Notes: generated from the sequence alone by a model not told the origin. A stretch of DNA of 64,000 bases from an uncultured Clostridia bacterium (GCA_934667105.1 CAKULG010000003.1:1-64000); one strand, 5' to 3'. Counted from the stretch's first letter, positions 32,431-40,534 are shown. Numbers and translations: made by a program.

Positions 32431-33988
32431 GCTTATTTTCCTCGCTTTCCCGGGCCGCCAGGGCCGCAAACAGGGAGGCCTCCCCGTTGTTGCCAAACAC
32501 CAGCGCCCCTGCATTCCGCAGCGTTTCTTCTTGCTTTTCCCGGTTCTGGGGATCCAGATCAGAGCCGCAGATGGACGCGGCCACGCAAAGACGCCGCCCT
32601 TCCTTTTCTGCGCGCTCCATTTCCGCCTGGATAATGGGGGCGATGCGTCCGGCAGGATCCTCGCACAGGGCGTAGCCCAGCAGGAAATCCAGCAAGATCA
32701 CAGCGGTTTCCGGATCGCGTGCCTCCTGAACAAAGCGCTCCAGCCGGGGGGCGGGATCGATGGCCACATGAGGTTTGCCCAGGGTGAACTCCCCCGCGCC
32801 CATATCGATCAGGCAATGCCCGCGGCTTTTGCCCGTACCCTCCAGCATCCGCTCCTTGTCAAAGGCGACATTGCCGTACATAGGCCCCAGAACGCCCTGG
32901 GCAATTTCCAGCGTTTCCTCCGCCAGGGAGCCGCCGCAGTACAGCCCGCGCAGGTACCTCTGCTCCGGGGCCATGCCCGCCGCCGCTTTTCGCGCCAGGG
33001 GCGACAGCCGTGCCAGGCGTTCGTCCGCGCTCTCTGGCGTGTACGGCTTGCCCTGGGCCAGCGCCAGGCAGCGCAGCGCCGTTTCCTCAAAGCCTGCGGA
33101 TACCTGCGCGCCGCTTTCCGCCGCCAATTCGGGCGGACAATGGATAAATTGAATCACGGCGGGCTTTTTGCAGTCCCGCAGCCGCTCGAAAATCTTCCTG
33201 GCCGTTGCCGGGGCGGGGGGCTTGGAAATCAGACCGATCACCCGGGTTTCGGGATCCGCCTCCAGCAGCTCCAGGGCCTGAAGCATGGTGCTGCCGCCCA
33301 CCTGGGCGCTCAGATCGCGCCCGCCAACGCCGATGGCGTGGCTCACGCCGCCGCCCTGACCGTGGATGATATTCATTACCTCCTGCATGCCGCTGCCGCA
33401 CGCGCCGATCAGGCCGATATTGCCCCGGCGCACCTTGCTGCATAGGCCCACCGCCACGCCGCCGATGAAGGACAGGCCGCAGTCCGGCCCCATCATCAGC
33501 AGGCCCTTTTCTCGGGCCAGGGCTTTCAGGCGCACCTCGTCGGCAAGCGGCACATTATCGGAAAACATGAACACGTTCAGCCTCATTTTCAGCGACTTTT
33601 CCGCCTCGGCGGCGGCGTATTGCCCCGCCAGGGAAATCACGGCCAGATTGCGCCGGAGGCCAGAGCGCGCCATGCAATCCAGGGAGGGATAGATGTTTTT
33701 ACCCCGGGGCGCGCGCTTTTTTTGAAGCAGTGATAGAAAGCAATCCCGTGCGGCCAGGGCGGCGGTTTCCGTTTCCGCCGCCAGCGCGACCACCAGGTCG
33801 TTGGGGGAGGCTCCATCCCCATCCGGCAAAAGCAGCCCCAACTCGCGCATGGTATCCTTGTTCAGGGGCGTGCCCATGCCCACGGAGATATTTTTCACTC
33901 CATCGGTTTTTCCCGCTTCCGCGCCCAGACGCATAAGCAGCATGGAATCATAATACGTTTCCTTGAAAACGTAATTCTGAACGATCAA
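32423..33988 (-). CDS. fdrA: FdrA (AllF-like), succinyl-CoA-synthetase-like acyl/carbamoyl transferase subunit
   Basis: The 521-residue protein has the FdrA layout: an N-terminal part (YDSMLLMRLGAEA), then a Rossmann CoA-binding-like segment LIGACGSGMQEVMNIIHGQ and GVGGRDLS (about 188-220), like the alpha chain of succinyl-CoA synthetase but without the phospho-histidine loop, then a ligase-like C-terminal half. It probably starts at TTG (33988) with GGGAG nine bases upstream, and the codon overlaps the flavoprotein stop (TTGA). FdrA partners with DUF1116 proteins, present here two genes on. Confidence 0.87.
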   Translation of the reverse strand: MIVQNYVFKETYYDSMLLMRLGAEAGKTDGVKNISVGMGTPLNKDTMRELGLLLPDGDGASPNDLVVALAAETETAALAARDCFLSLLQKKRAPRGKNIYPSLDCMARSGLRRNLAVISLAGQYAAAEAEKSLKMRLNVFMFSDNVPLADEVRLKALAREKGLLMMGPDCGLSFIGGVAVGLCSKVRRGNIGLIGACGSGMQEVMNIIHGQGGGVSHAIGVGGRDLSAQVGGSTMLQALELLEADPETRVIGLISKPPAPATARKIFERLRDCKKPAVIQFIHCPPELAAESGAQVSAGFEETALRCLALAQGKPYTPESADERLARLSPLARKAAAGMAPEQRYLRGLYCGGSLAEETLEIAQGVLGPMYGNVAFDKERMLEGTGKSRGHCLIDMGAGEFTLGKPHVAIDPAPRLERFVQEARDPETAVILLDFLLGYALCEDPAGRIAPIIQAEMERAEKEGRRLCVAASICGSDLDPQNREKQEETLRNAGALVFGNNGEASLFAALAARESEENKHA

Positions 33989-35568
33989 TGCTTATCGCTC
34001 CCTTTCTCTGTGTTTTCCTTTTGCTGGATCAGGCTTTTCTTAAAATGCGCGTCGTCCCGGGAGGGATAATCCTGGCGATAGTGTACGCCCCGGGATTCCC
34101 GGCGATCCAGAGCAGCCCGGCAGATCAGCAGCCCCGTTCGAACCAGATGCAGCGCTTCCAGCTTTGCCTTTTGCGCCGGCCAATGCAGGGCGTTTTCCAG
34201 CGCCTGGCTTTCCAGGCATTGCAGCAAACGCGCCCCCTCGGCCAGGGTTTCTTCTGTCCGAACGGGCCCGGCGGCTTGGGCCAGCGTTTGCCGGATTCGC
34301 CCCTTCAGGCCCTCGAAATACTGCGTGTCCCAGCCCTTTCCGGCGGGAAAATCGGCGGAAAAATCTGTATCCTGCCAGGTCGGGATGGGCAGCGGCTTGG
34401 CGAACAGCGCGGCGGAGCGGCCCGCGATGCGCCCGAAAACATAAGTTTCCGCCCCCGCGTTTCCACCCAGGCGGTTCGCGCCGTGCAGCCCGCCCGTCAC
34501 CTCGCCTGCGGCGTATAGCCCGGCCACGCTGGCGCAGGCGTTTTCGTCGATTTTCACGCCGCCCATCATGGAATGCGCCGCCGGGCCTACCTCGACGATC
34601 TGCCGGGTCAGGTCTATACCTGCGTCCAGAAAGCGGCGGTAATACAGGCTGTGGCGCTCCTTGATTTCCGCCTCCGGCAGTCCGGTCAAATCCAGATAAA
34701 CGCCCCCGTGCTCGCCGCCGCGGCCCGCCGCCAGCTCCAGGGCGATCAACCGGGCCAATTGATCCTTGGGCGCCGCGCCCTCGCTTTCGTATTCCCGCAG
34801 CACGAAGCGTTCGCCCAGGCGGTTTTTTAGCGTTCCGCCTCGGGAAAGCAGCGTGGTGGAAATGCCCAGCGGCCGGGGCCATACCGCCCGGCAGGGCTCA
34901 AACTGGATGAATTCCAGGTCGGTCAGCGCCGCCCCGGCTTCCCAGGCCAAGTGCAGGCCGTCCGCCGTCTGGGAGAGGGGATAGGTGCTTTGGCCCATGA
35001 CATGGGCCCCGCCGGTACACAGCGCCACGGCCTTGCAGGAAATGAGCAGCGGCTCCATGGTATCCAGCGCAAGGGCCAGCGCACCCTGAACGCGCCCTTC
35101 TTTTTTCAGCAGCCGCAGAGCCATGCAGTTTTCCAGAAAAGGAACCTGCGCCGCTTCCAGCGCGCCGCGAAGCAGAGCCATGGAAATTCGTCCCGTCTGA
35201 TTGCCGCTGTGAACCAGGCGGGGAACGGAACAACCCAGGGGCTGGAGCAGGCGATAGCCCGTCTCTTCCCTGTCAAAGCGCTGGCCCATGCCCTCCATTT
35301 GGAAAACCGTTTCCACCGCGCCCTCCGCCAGACGGCGAATCAGCGCCGGGTCGCCCAACTCCCAGCCGCCCCGAAAGGTATCCTGGCAAAAAAGGGCGAG
35401 ACTGTCGCCCGGGCCCACCGGGGCGTTGAAGCCCAGCACCGCGCCCGAGGCGCAGGGCCCCTTGGAAAGCACCAGCGTCCGCGCCCCTGCGGCGTTTGCG
35501 GCCCAGGCGGCTTCCAGCCCCGCCAGCCCTGCGCCGACGATCAATACGTCCGTTTCTTTATGCAGCAT
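33985..35568 (-). CDS. FAD-dependent oxidoreductase of the fumarate reductase/L-aspartate oxidase family
   Basis: The 527-residue protein begins with TDVLIVGAGLAGLEAAWAA, the FAD Rossmann motif, and carries GPAAHSMMGGVKIDENACA and LYAAGEVTGGLHGANRLGGN, the standard flavoprotein-subunit signatures. A C-terminal helical domain with many Ala and Leu follows, as in SdhA/FrdA/NadB. No nadA or nadC and no iron-sulfur subunit gene is near. It is 17 bases after the DUF5696 gene and overlaps fdrA, so it is an internal step of this pathway. The likely role is oxidation of a carboxylic acid; the electron acceptor is unknown. Confidence 0.88.
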   Translation of the reverse strand: MLHKETDVLIVGAGLAGLEAAWAANAAGARTLVLSKGPCASGAVLGFNAPVGPGDSLALFCQDTFRGGWELGDPALIRRLAEGAVETVFQMEGMGQRFDREETGYRLLQPLGCSVPRLVHSGNQTGRISMALLRGALEAAQVPFLENCMALRLLKKEGRVQGALALALDTMEPLLISCKAVALCTGGAHVMGQSTYPLSQTADGLHLAWEAGAALTDLEFIQFEPCRAVWPRPLGISTTLLSRGGTLKNRLGERFVLREYESEGAAPKDQLARLIALELAAGRGGEHGGVYLDLTGLPEAEIKERHSLYYRRFLDAGIDLTRQIVEVGPAAHSMMGGVKIDENACASVAGLYAAGEVTGGLHGANRLGGNAGAETYVFGRIAGRSAALFAKPLPIPTWQDTDFSADFPAGKGWDTQYFEGLKGRIRQTLAQAAGPVRTEETLAEGARLLQCLESQALENALHWPAQKAKLEALHLVRTGLLICRAALDRRESRGVHYRQDYPSRDDAHFKKSLIQQKENTEKGSDKH

Positions 35569-35585
35569 GAAGACCTCCCTGGTAC

Positions 35586-37295
35586 TCAGGCCTTTACGAC
35601 GTGCGTTTCGCCGCCGCGCTCGATGCGCGCTTCCTTGGCGGCGTAATCCACCGTCACCCGGGTGCCGTTGGAATATACGGTTTCAAAGCTCTGCGCGCCT
35701 GTCTGGCGATGAGATTGCATATAGGCGTAACGCTCGGGCCGCATCAGTTCGTAATCGTCGTACATTTCCTTCATGGCTGTCACGCTGTCCTTTAGCTGCG
35801 CGTCGGTATCGCAGATGAAATCCTCTTCGCCCATCCAATTGTTGTTGGCGGCGAAATTGGCGTAATACACGATCAGCGGGCGGCCGCCGTATTCAAAGAA
35901 TTTCAGCCGGTTGTCCGCGCCTTTTTTAGCGTAATTCAGCGTGTCCGTACAGGCGTTATAAAGAATGACGCCGTGATAGACCAATTGCCAGAAGGGGATG
36001 TTTTCATCAAAAACGGGGTTCCATTTCCGATCCAGCACATGGAAGGCGGTGTACATGCAGTAATCCAGCAGATCGGCTGCGTAATCATAGCCGCCCTCGG
36101 AGGCAAAGCCGCCGATTTTTTCCCGGCACAGCGCCATGCTTTTGCGATACCACGCTTCTGATTCTTTGGGCGTGAGGGGGTGACGAGGGTCATAGCAGCC
36201 CACGACGGGCAGGATGGTCAGCACGTCGATATAGTGAATGCCGGTAAAGCCCAGAGCGCTTAGCTGTTCCATATCCCGGGTATCGAACAATTCGTATTCC
36301 CGCTGGGGGCACACCTTGTGGGGCCGCCCGCCTCCCCAGCAATAAGGGCGCTTTAGCAGGGAACCGTCCACGTTTCTCACCAGATATTCTTCATCCCAGC
36401 AATCGGCGATGGTATAGGCGGCGGTGTTATCCGTGTGGCACACGATGTTCAGCCCCTGCTTTTTCGCCTTGTCGATGAGGCGCTCCATGGGCGCTTGCCC
36501 GCCCAGCGCGGGCTCCACCGGGAAATTCTGGGGGAAACGCCCGTCGTGGCCGCCCCGGTTCCAGCCCACCAGGCAGATTTCGCCGCCCCGCAGGCCCTGA
36601 CGCTGCATTTCATCCAGAATGTCGCCGATACGGTCAAAGGTGCAGGCGGCATGCACGGGCGGCTCCGTTTCGGGGGTCTGATATTCCACGGGGGAGGGCA
36701 CGGGCTTCCAGGCCTGGCGAACGCGGATTTCAGGCGCGTCCGCCGCCCGGCGCAGGCGTTCGTCCGCCACGCGCTGGGAAAGCGGAACGCACCCCTCTCG
36801 CGCCATTTGATATTCCCGGTAGCGGCGGGCCATGGCGGAATAATCGCCGTCGCCCAGGTCGTAATATTCCACGACGATATCCTCATACACCGTTCCGCCA
36901 TTTATTTTAAAGGTGGGATACGCCGTATACCGTCCGTTTTCCACCCGCACGGAGGCGGAATAAAGCAGCTTTAGCCCAGCGACAATGGCCAGCGTGGCGC
37001 GGCCCGCCCGGCGCATGCCGAGGCAATGCAGATGAGAAAATTCCGCCGTGTAGGCCATATTTTCCCGGGGCGTAAAGCGGGTGAGGAAGGTTCCCTCCGC
37101 GGGTGCGCCGGGAACGACGAAATAGCCCTCCTCCCCGGCCTGGGCGGAAAAGAAATCGGGCAGGAACTGAATTTCCTGGATTTTTTCGGGCAATCTCTCC
37201 CGGGACAGCGTAGCCAGAAGCAGAGAATCCTTTTTCTCCATTTGAACCGGCAGGGTAAGCTGTTCGCCATTCAGGCACAGAATACGGGCATACAT
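35586..37295 (-). CDS. DUF5696-like, glycosidase-type TIM-barrel protein
   Basis: The 569-residue protein has an N-terminal beta-rich domain (about 1-180) and a barrel-like part with LVGWNRGGHDGRFPQNF, GLNIVCHTDNTAAY, GIHYIDVLTI and FASEGGYDYAADLLD, in which acidic residues at strand ends could be catalytic. It resembles DUF5696/GH101-like proteins seen in sugar clusters. There is no signal peptide, so it acts in the cytoplasm, on an imported glycoside. It is the first gene of the operon (AAGGAGG 10 bases before the ATG). The family is recalled from memory, so the enzyme class is tentative. Confidence 0.65.
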   Translation of the reverse strand: MYARILCLNGEQLTLPVQMEKKDSLLLATLSRERLPEKIQEIQFLPDFFSAQAGEEGYFVVPGAPAEGTFLTRFTPRENMAYTAEFSHLHCLGMRRAGRATLAIVAGLKLLYSASVRVENGRYTAYPTFKINGGTVYEDIVVEYYDLGDGDYSAMARRYREYQMAREGCVPLSQRVADERLRRAADAPEIRVRQAWKPVPSPVEYQTPETEPPVHAACTFDRIGDILDEMQRQGLRGGEICLVGWNRGGHDGRFPQNFPVEPALGGQAPMERLIDKAKKQGLNIVCHTDNTAAYTIADCWDEEYLVRNVDGSLLKRPYCWGGGRPHKVCPQREYELFDTRDMEQLSALGFTGIHYIDVLTILPVVGCYDPRHPLTPKESEAWYRKSMALCREKIGGFASEGGYDYAADLLDYCMYTAFHVLDRKWNPVFDENIPFWQLVYHGVILYNACTDTLNYAKKGADNRLKFFEYGGRPLIVYYANFAANNNWMGEEDFICDTDAQLKDSVTAMKEMYDDYELMRPERYAYMQSHRQTGAQSFETVYSNGTRVTVDYAAKEARIERGGETHVVKA

Positions 37296-37334
37296 CGCGG
37301 GCGTTCCTCCTTATCAAAATGCCAGAAAATGCGT

Positions 37335-37378
37335 AAAACAAACAAAAGCGCTTTGCGGGCGTAAGCCGGGCAAAGCGC
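37335..37378 (-). terminator. Leader terminator (attenuator candidate) before the fdrA operon
   Basis: On the minus strand GCGCTTTGC pairs perfectly with GCAAAGCGC (13-base loop), followed by TTTTGTTTGTTTT. It lies between the promoter at 37422-37450 and the first operon gene at 37295, so it would stop most transcripts in the leader unless it is overcome. It also lies downstream of the regulator gene and could serve as that gene's terminator. Confidence 0.65.
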
Positions 37379-37390
37379 GGGCGCGAAGGA

Positions 37391-37408
37391 AATGTTTTCG
37401 CTTCCTGG
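37391..37408. promoter_or_regulatory. cre-like site (CcpA) just downstream of the operon promoter
   Basis: On the minus strand AGGAAGCGAAAACA matches the cre core TGNAARCGNWWWCA at 13 of 14 positions. It is centred about 15 bp after the predicted transcription start, a position where CcpA would block RNA polymerase. This implies catabolite repression. Confidence 0.5.
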
Positions 37409-37421
37409 CGTTTACACCACC

Positions 37422-37450
37422 ATTATAGAAAAGACGGCTCAAAATCGCAA
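37422..37450 (-). promoter_or_regulatory. Promoter of the fdrA catabolic operon
   Basis: On the minus strand TTGCGA (37445-37450), a 17-bp spacer and TATAAT (37422-37427). The transcript would start near 37415, leaving a 120-nt leader before the first ATG. Confidence 0.65.
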
Positions 37451-37470
37451 TCGGGAAAACGAATTATTGA

Positions 37471-37500
37471 TATAACAAAACAAATATACGTATTGTTATA
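37471..37500. promoter_or_regulatory. Palindromic operator candidate
   Basis: TATAACAA (37471-37478) and TTGTTATA (37493-37500) form a perfect 8-bp inverted repeat with a 14-bp spacer containing the small palindrome ATACGTAT. It ends 21 bp upstream of the -35 box and overlaps the stop of the regulator gene. The position suits an activator, most simply the adjacent regulator. Confidence 0.5.
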
Positions 37501-38605
37501 CGCGCGGGCAGAAGCCGGGAATCAGCGCGTTAATCAGCGCCGCCAGTTCCTGCTTGGATTCCACATGGCAGGCCTGGTAAATTTTCTTCAGCCGCCGCTT
37601 GAAGGCGGTGTAGGATATAAAGGCGGTTTCGCAGAGCTTTTCGTTTGGAACCTGCGCGGCGACGCCCCGCAGCAGGGTCAGCGTCGTTTCGTCGGCGGCG
37701 GAAAAAAGGCGCTCCAATCGGGCGATATCCAGCACGCCGGGATCCAGCAGCGTTCTGTGCGCATCCAAAAGCTCCACACGCTCCAGTGTGGGCACAGGCG
37801 GCGCGGGAAGATCGCAGGGGGGCGTTGTGGCCCGGGGAATAATGCGGCATTCCACCGATACGTTCAGCGAACGCACCGTTTCATTGCGCATCAGATACAG
37901 CCAGGTGAAAAACGCCTGTCGGCCGATCTCCACACCGTTAATGGTGACGGTGGTTAGGGGCGGATCGGTCCATTCCCCCAGCGCGATGCCGCCAAAGCCC
38001 GTTACCATCATATCCCGAGGCACAGAAAGCCCCAGGGCCTTCAGCTTGTTGAGCAGCTTCAGGGCGATGTAATCGTTGGTGCAGGCCACGGCGTCATATT
38101 CCGGCAGGCTGTCCAGCAGCGCGTGGAAGCATTGCTCCAAATCATCGTTGGTGTTAAAGGCGCCGCGCACGCCGTTGCCGATGCCCAGCTCCTGCACCGC
38201 GTCCGCCCAGCCGCGAAAGCGCAAAAAATCCGAATAGATGGTGGAATCGGTGCCCAGCAGGGCGATGCGCCGCGCGCCGCAGCGATATAAATACCGCACC
38301 ACATCCCGCATGGCCATGCGGCGGTCCACCGTCACATAGCTTACGTCGCTGCGGGGGTGCTGGGGCTCGATGCCCGCGCTGACCATCCAGATATTTTTGT
38401 TCAGGCATTCCTCCAGGCATTTGCGGGAGCCGCCCAGAACAACCAGCGGCCCGCTTTCCCGGGAAAGGGGCGTGCCTGGGACGTATTCCTGAATGGAAAT
38501 CTGATGCCGCGCCGCTTCCTGGGCAAGGCCGCGATAAATCTCCGCGCACCAGGAGGAGCGGCGGTAATCATTTTCCAGATAAACCAGCAGGCAGTTTCGT
38601 TTCAT
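37496..38605 (-). CDS. Regulator with LacI-type sugar-binding domain and C-terminal LuxR-like HTH
   Basis: From the ATG at 38605 (GGAAGGGG upstream) the 369-residue protein starts directly with a LacI/periplasmic-binding-type fold (KRNCLLVYLENDY, later DAVACTNDYIALKLLNKLK and a DPPLTTVTINGVEIGRQA segment, typical of LacI C-domains). The usual N-terminal LacI helix-turn-helix is absent. Instead, residues about 315-360 (NEKLCETAFISYTAFKRRLK then IYQACHVESKQELAALI) resemble a LuxR-type helix-turn-helix. The first codons of a longer frame run into the promoter and are rejected. It lies upstream of and on the same strand as the fdrA operon and probably controls it. Confidence 0.75.
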   Translation of the reverse strand: MKRNCLLVYLENDYRRSSWCAEIYRGLAQEAARHQISIQEYVPGTPLSRESGPLVVLGGSRKCLEECLNKNIWMVSAGIEPQHPRSDVSYVTVDRRMAMRDVVRYLYRCGARRIALLGTDSTIYSDFLRFRGWADAVQELGIGNGVRGAFNTNDDLEQCFHALLDSLPEYDAVACTNDYIALKLLNKLKALGLSVPRDMMVTGFGGIALGEWTDPPLTTVTINGVEIGRQAFFTWLYLMRNETVRSLNVSVECRIIPRATTPPCDLPAPPVPTLERVELLDAHRTLLDPGVLDIARLERLFSAADETTLTLLRGVAAQVPNEKLCETAFISYTAFKRRLKKIYQACHVESKQELAALINALIPGFCPRV

Positions 38606-38675
38606 GGCGATCCCCTTCCTGAACGCGCGAATAAAGCGGGAGCGCGGTTTATTTTGATGCGCAAAATGCAGCTTC

Positions 38676-38703
38676 AGTATACCAGACGGCGGAAAAATGT
38701 CAA
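38676..38703 (-). promoter_or_regulatory. Sigma-A promoter of the LacI/LuxR-like regulator gene
   Basis: On the minus strand TTGACA (38698-38703), a 16-bp spacer and TATACT (38676-38681), 70 bp before the ATG. Confidence 0.65.
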
Positions 38704-38784
38704 GGCTTGCGGCGTTTTGCATTGCGCGCGAAAAATGTCGTTCAATTTTTTTGCGCCTTCGCATAAAGCGACAATTTTCGAGGC

Positions 38785-38812
38785 AGGATAGTATATAGGA
38801 ATGCATGAATTA
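38785..38812 (+). promoter_or_regulatory. Possible sigma-H promoter of spoIIAA-spoIIAB
   Basis: AGGATAGT at 38785 and GAATTA at 38807 are spaced as in sigma-H promoters (AGGA-WW and GAAT about 12 bp apart after alignment), with two mismatches to the extended consensus. The spoIIA operon of Bacillus is transcribed by sigma-H. Confidence 0.4.
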
Positions 38813-38843
38813 TTCCATTGATGTACAGGGGGGAGGAAAGGCT

Positions 38844-39143
38844 ATGGAATATACGCGGAAACAGGATACCGTGACGGTAAAGCTGTCGGGGGAATTGGAT
38901 CATTGCAGCGCCCAGGGCATCCGGCGGGAGCTGGATCAATTGCTGGAGGAGCCGGGCGTTAAGAAAATGGTGCTGGATATGAAAAACATGAGCTTTATGG
39001 ATTCCTCCGGAATCGGCGTGATTCTGGGACGGTATCGCGTTTTAGCCCAGCGGGGCGGAAAAATGGCGGTGAAGAATATGAACGAGCATGTGAAGCGAAT
39101 CTTCATTCTGTCCGGCATGAACCAGATTATTGGAATGATGTGA
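38844..39143 (+). CDS. spoIIAA: SpoIIAA, anti-sigma F factor antagonist
   Basis: From the ATG at 38844 (GGGAGG 7 bases upstream) the STAS-domain protein has 99 residues. It carries SGELDHCSAQGIRRELD and the phosphorylation-site region MSFMDSSGIGVILGRYRVL, matching SpoIIAA, where the first Ser after the Asp is phosphorylated by SpoIIAB. Unphosphorylated SpoIIAA frees sigma F in the forespore. An earlier ATG at 38805 lacks a ribosome-binding site. It is followed by spoIIAB. Confidence 0.93.
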   Translation: MEYTRKQDTVTVKLSGELDHCSAQGIRRELDQLLEEPGVKKMVLDMKNMSFMDSSGIGVILGRYRVLAQRGGKMAVKNMNEHVKRIFILSGMNQIIGMM

Positions 39144-39157
39144 TGGAGGAAAACGCG

Positions 39158-39589
39158 ATGCAAATCATGAATCAGATGAAATTGCAATTCTTAAGCGTGC
39201 CGGAAAACGAGAGCTTCGCCCGGGTGGCGGTCAGCGCCTTCGCGGTGCAATTGGATCCCACGCTGGATGTGCTGGCGGATATTAAAACGGCGGTGAGCGA
39301 AGCGGTGACCAACGCCATCGTGCATGGCTACGGCGATAAAATCGGCTGGGTGACGCTGGAAGCCGCAATGACGGAAAACGGCGTGCTTTCCCTTATCATC
39401 GGCGATCAGGGCAAGGGCATTGCGGATGTGGCCCAGGCGATGCAGCCCTTTTTTACCACCCAACCGGAAAAAGAACGCTCGGGCATGGGCTTTTCTGTGA
39501 TGCAGACGTTTATGGATCAGGTGCAGGTGGAATCCGCCCCGGGGGAGGGCACTACCGTGCGCATGGAAAAGCGCATTCGGCCCGCTTGA
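39158..39589 (+). CDS. spoIIAB: SpoIIAB, anti-sigma F factor and kinase
   Basis: The ATG at 39158 has GGAGG 8 bases upstream and gives 143 residues, close to the usual 146. The N box SEAVTNAIVHGYGDKIG, the G1 DQGKGIADV and the G2 region RSGMGFSVMQTFMD of GHKL kinases are intact, and NQMKLQFLSVPENESFARV matches SpoIIAB closely. It holds sigma F inactive and phosphorylates SpoIIAA. The third gene of the classical operon, sigF (spoIIAC), is not here: a strong terminator starts 20 bases after the stop. Confidence 0.93.
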   Translation: MQIMNQMKLQFLSVPENESFARVAVSAFAVQLDPTLDVLADIKTAVSEAVTNAIVHGYGDKIGWVTLEAAMTENGVLSLIIGDQGKGIADVAQAMQPFFTTQPEKERSGMGFSVMQTFMDQVQVESAPGEGTTVRMEKRIRPA

Positions 39590-39608
39590 ACGCCTGAACC
39601 CCAAAAAA

Positions 39609-39660
39609 GCGGTGGAACCATCCTTTGAACGACAAAGAACGGTTCCACCGCGATGTTTTT
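39609..39660. terminator. Strong bidirectional terminator after spoIIAB
   Basis: GCGGTGGAACC (39609-39619) pairs perfectly with GGTTCCACCGC (39641-39651), extended by CTTTG/CAAAG inside. A T tract follows on the plus strand and AAAAAA precedes the stem, giving a T tract for the converging glycyl-radical transcript. Confidence 0.88.
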
Positions 39661-39674
39661 TTGTTTTTCACCGT

Positions 39675-40529
39675 TCAGCGGAATTGCTGATAGGGGATAT
39701 GCAGCGCGTCAAAGCAGTCGGTAAAAAACTGCGGCGGCTTGCTCTCATCGAAATCTGGGGCGTAGCTTTTGCCCACCATGGCGTATTTCGCCCCGGCGGC
39801 CCGCTGATAGGGCAGCACATCCACCCGCACCAGCGCCTTGGCGGAAGCGGCCAGCTCCGCCGCCCGCTGGAAATGGGCGCGGTTATCGTTTATCCCCGGA
39901 ATAATGGGCATACGCAGAATAAAGGGGGTATCCCCAGCGCACAGCCATTGCAGATGGCGCAGAATCGGCGCTTGCTCCACGCCGGTGTATTTTTTATGCA
40001 GCGCGGGGTCGGATACCTTCCAATCCATCAGAATCAGGGAGCAGAGATCCATAGCCTCCCGAAAGACGGAATCGGGGGCGTAGCCGCTGGTTTCAATGGC
40101 GCTGTGCACGCCGGGCAGCCCGCGCAGCACCTCCGCCACAAAGGGCCATTGCAGCAGCGGTTCGCCGCCGGAAAAGGTGACGCCGCCGCCGGATAGCTGA
40201 TATACGTCCGCATCCTTCAGCAGGCGCTGGGCCAGCGCGCCGCTTTCCCAGGGCGTGCCCACGATTTTGCGCAGTCCGGCCCGGCAGGCGGCCACGCATT
40301 TGCCGCAGGCCTGGCAACGGCCCGGCGAGGGGCACGCCCTTTGACATGCGCCGCAATGGGTGCAGGCCGCCGTGCTTACCATCAGCTGCGGCAGAGGGGA
40401 GAGCCCCTCGGGGTTGTGGCACCAGGCGCACCGCAGCGGGCAGCCCTTCATGAACACCGTCGTGCGGATACCCGGGCCGTCGAACACGGCGAATTCCTTG
40501 ATATCGAATACAATGCCTGTTTCCGCCAT
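39675..40529 (-). CDS. Glycyl-radical enzyme activating enzyme (radical SAM, PflA family)
   Basis: The 284-residue protein has VFDGPGIRTTVFMKGCPLRC followed by AWC, the radical-SAM CxxxCxxC cluster site, then a second cysteine-rich ferredoxin-like insert (CTHCGACQRACPS, CQACGKCVAAC) typical of activases for PFL-like eliminases and decarboxylases. VTFSGGEPLLQW is the GGE motif. It makes the glycyl radical on the enzyme encoded just upstream, using S-adenosylmethionine and two extra 4Fe-4S clusters. The ATG lies 5 bases after the partner's stop; the ribosome-binding site is weak. Confidence 0.92.
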   Translation of the reverse strand: MAETGIVFDIKEFAVFDGPGIRTTVFMKGCPLRCAWCHNPEGLSPLPQLMVSTAACTHCGACQRACPSPGRCQACGKCVAACRAGLRKIVGTPWESGALAQRLLKDADVYQLSGGGVTFSGGEPLLQWPFVAEVLRGLPGVHSAIETSGYAPDSVFREAMDLCSLILMDWKVSDPALHKKYTGVEQAPILRHLQWLCAGDTPFILRMPIIPGINDNRAHFQRAAELAASAKALVRVDVLPYQRAAGAKYAMVGKSYAPDFDESKPPQFFTDCFDALHIPYQQFR

Positions 40530-40534
40530 TTTCT

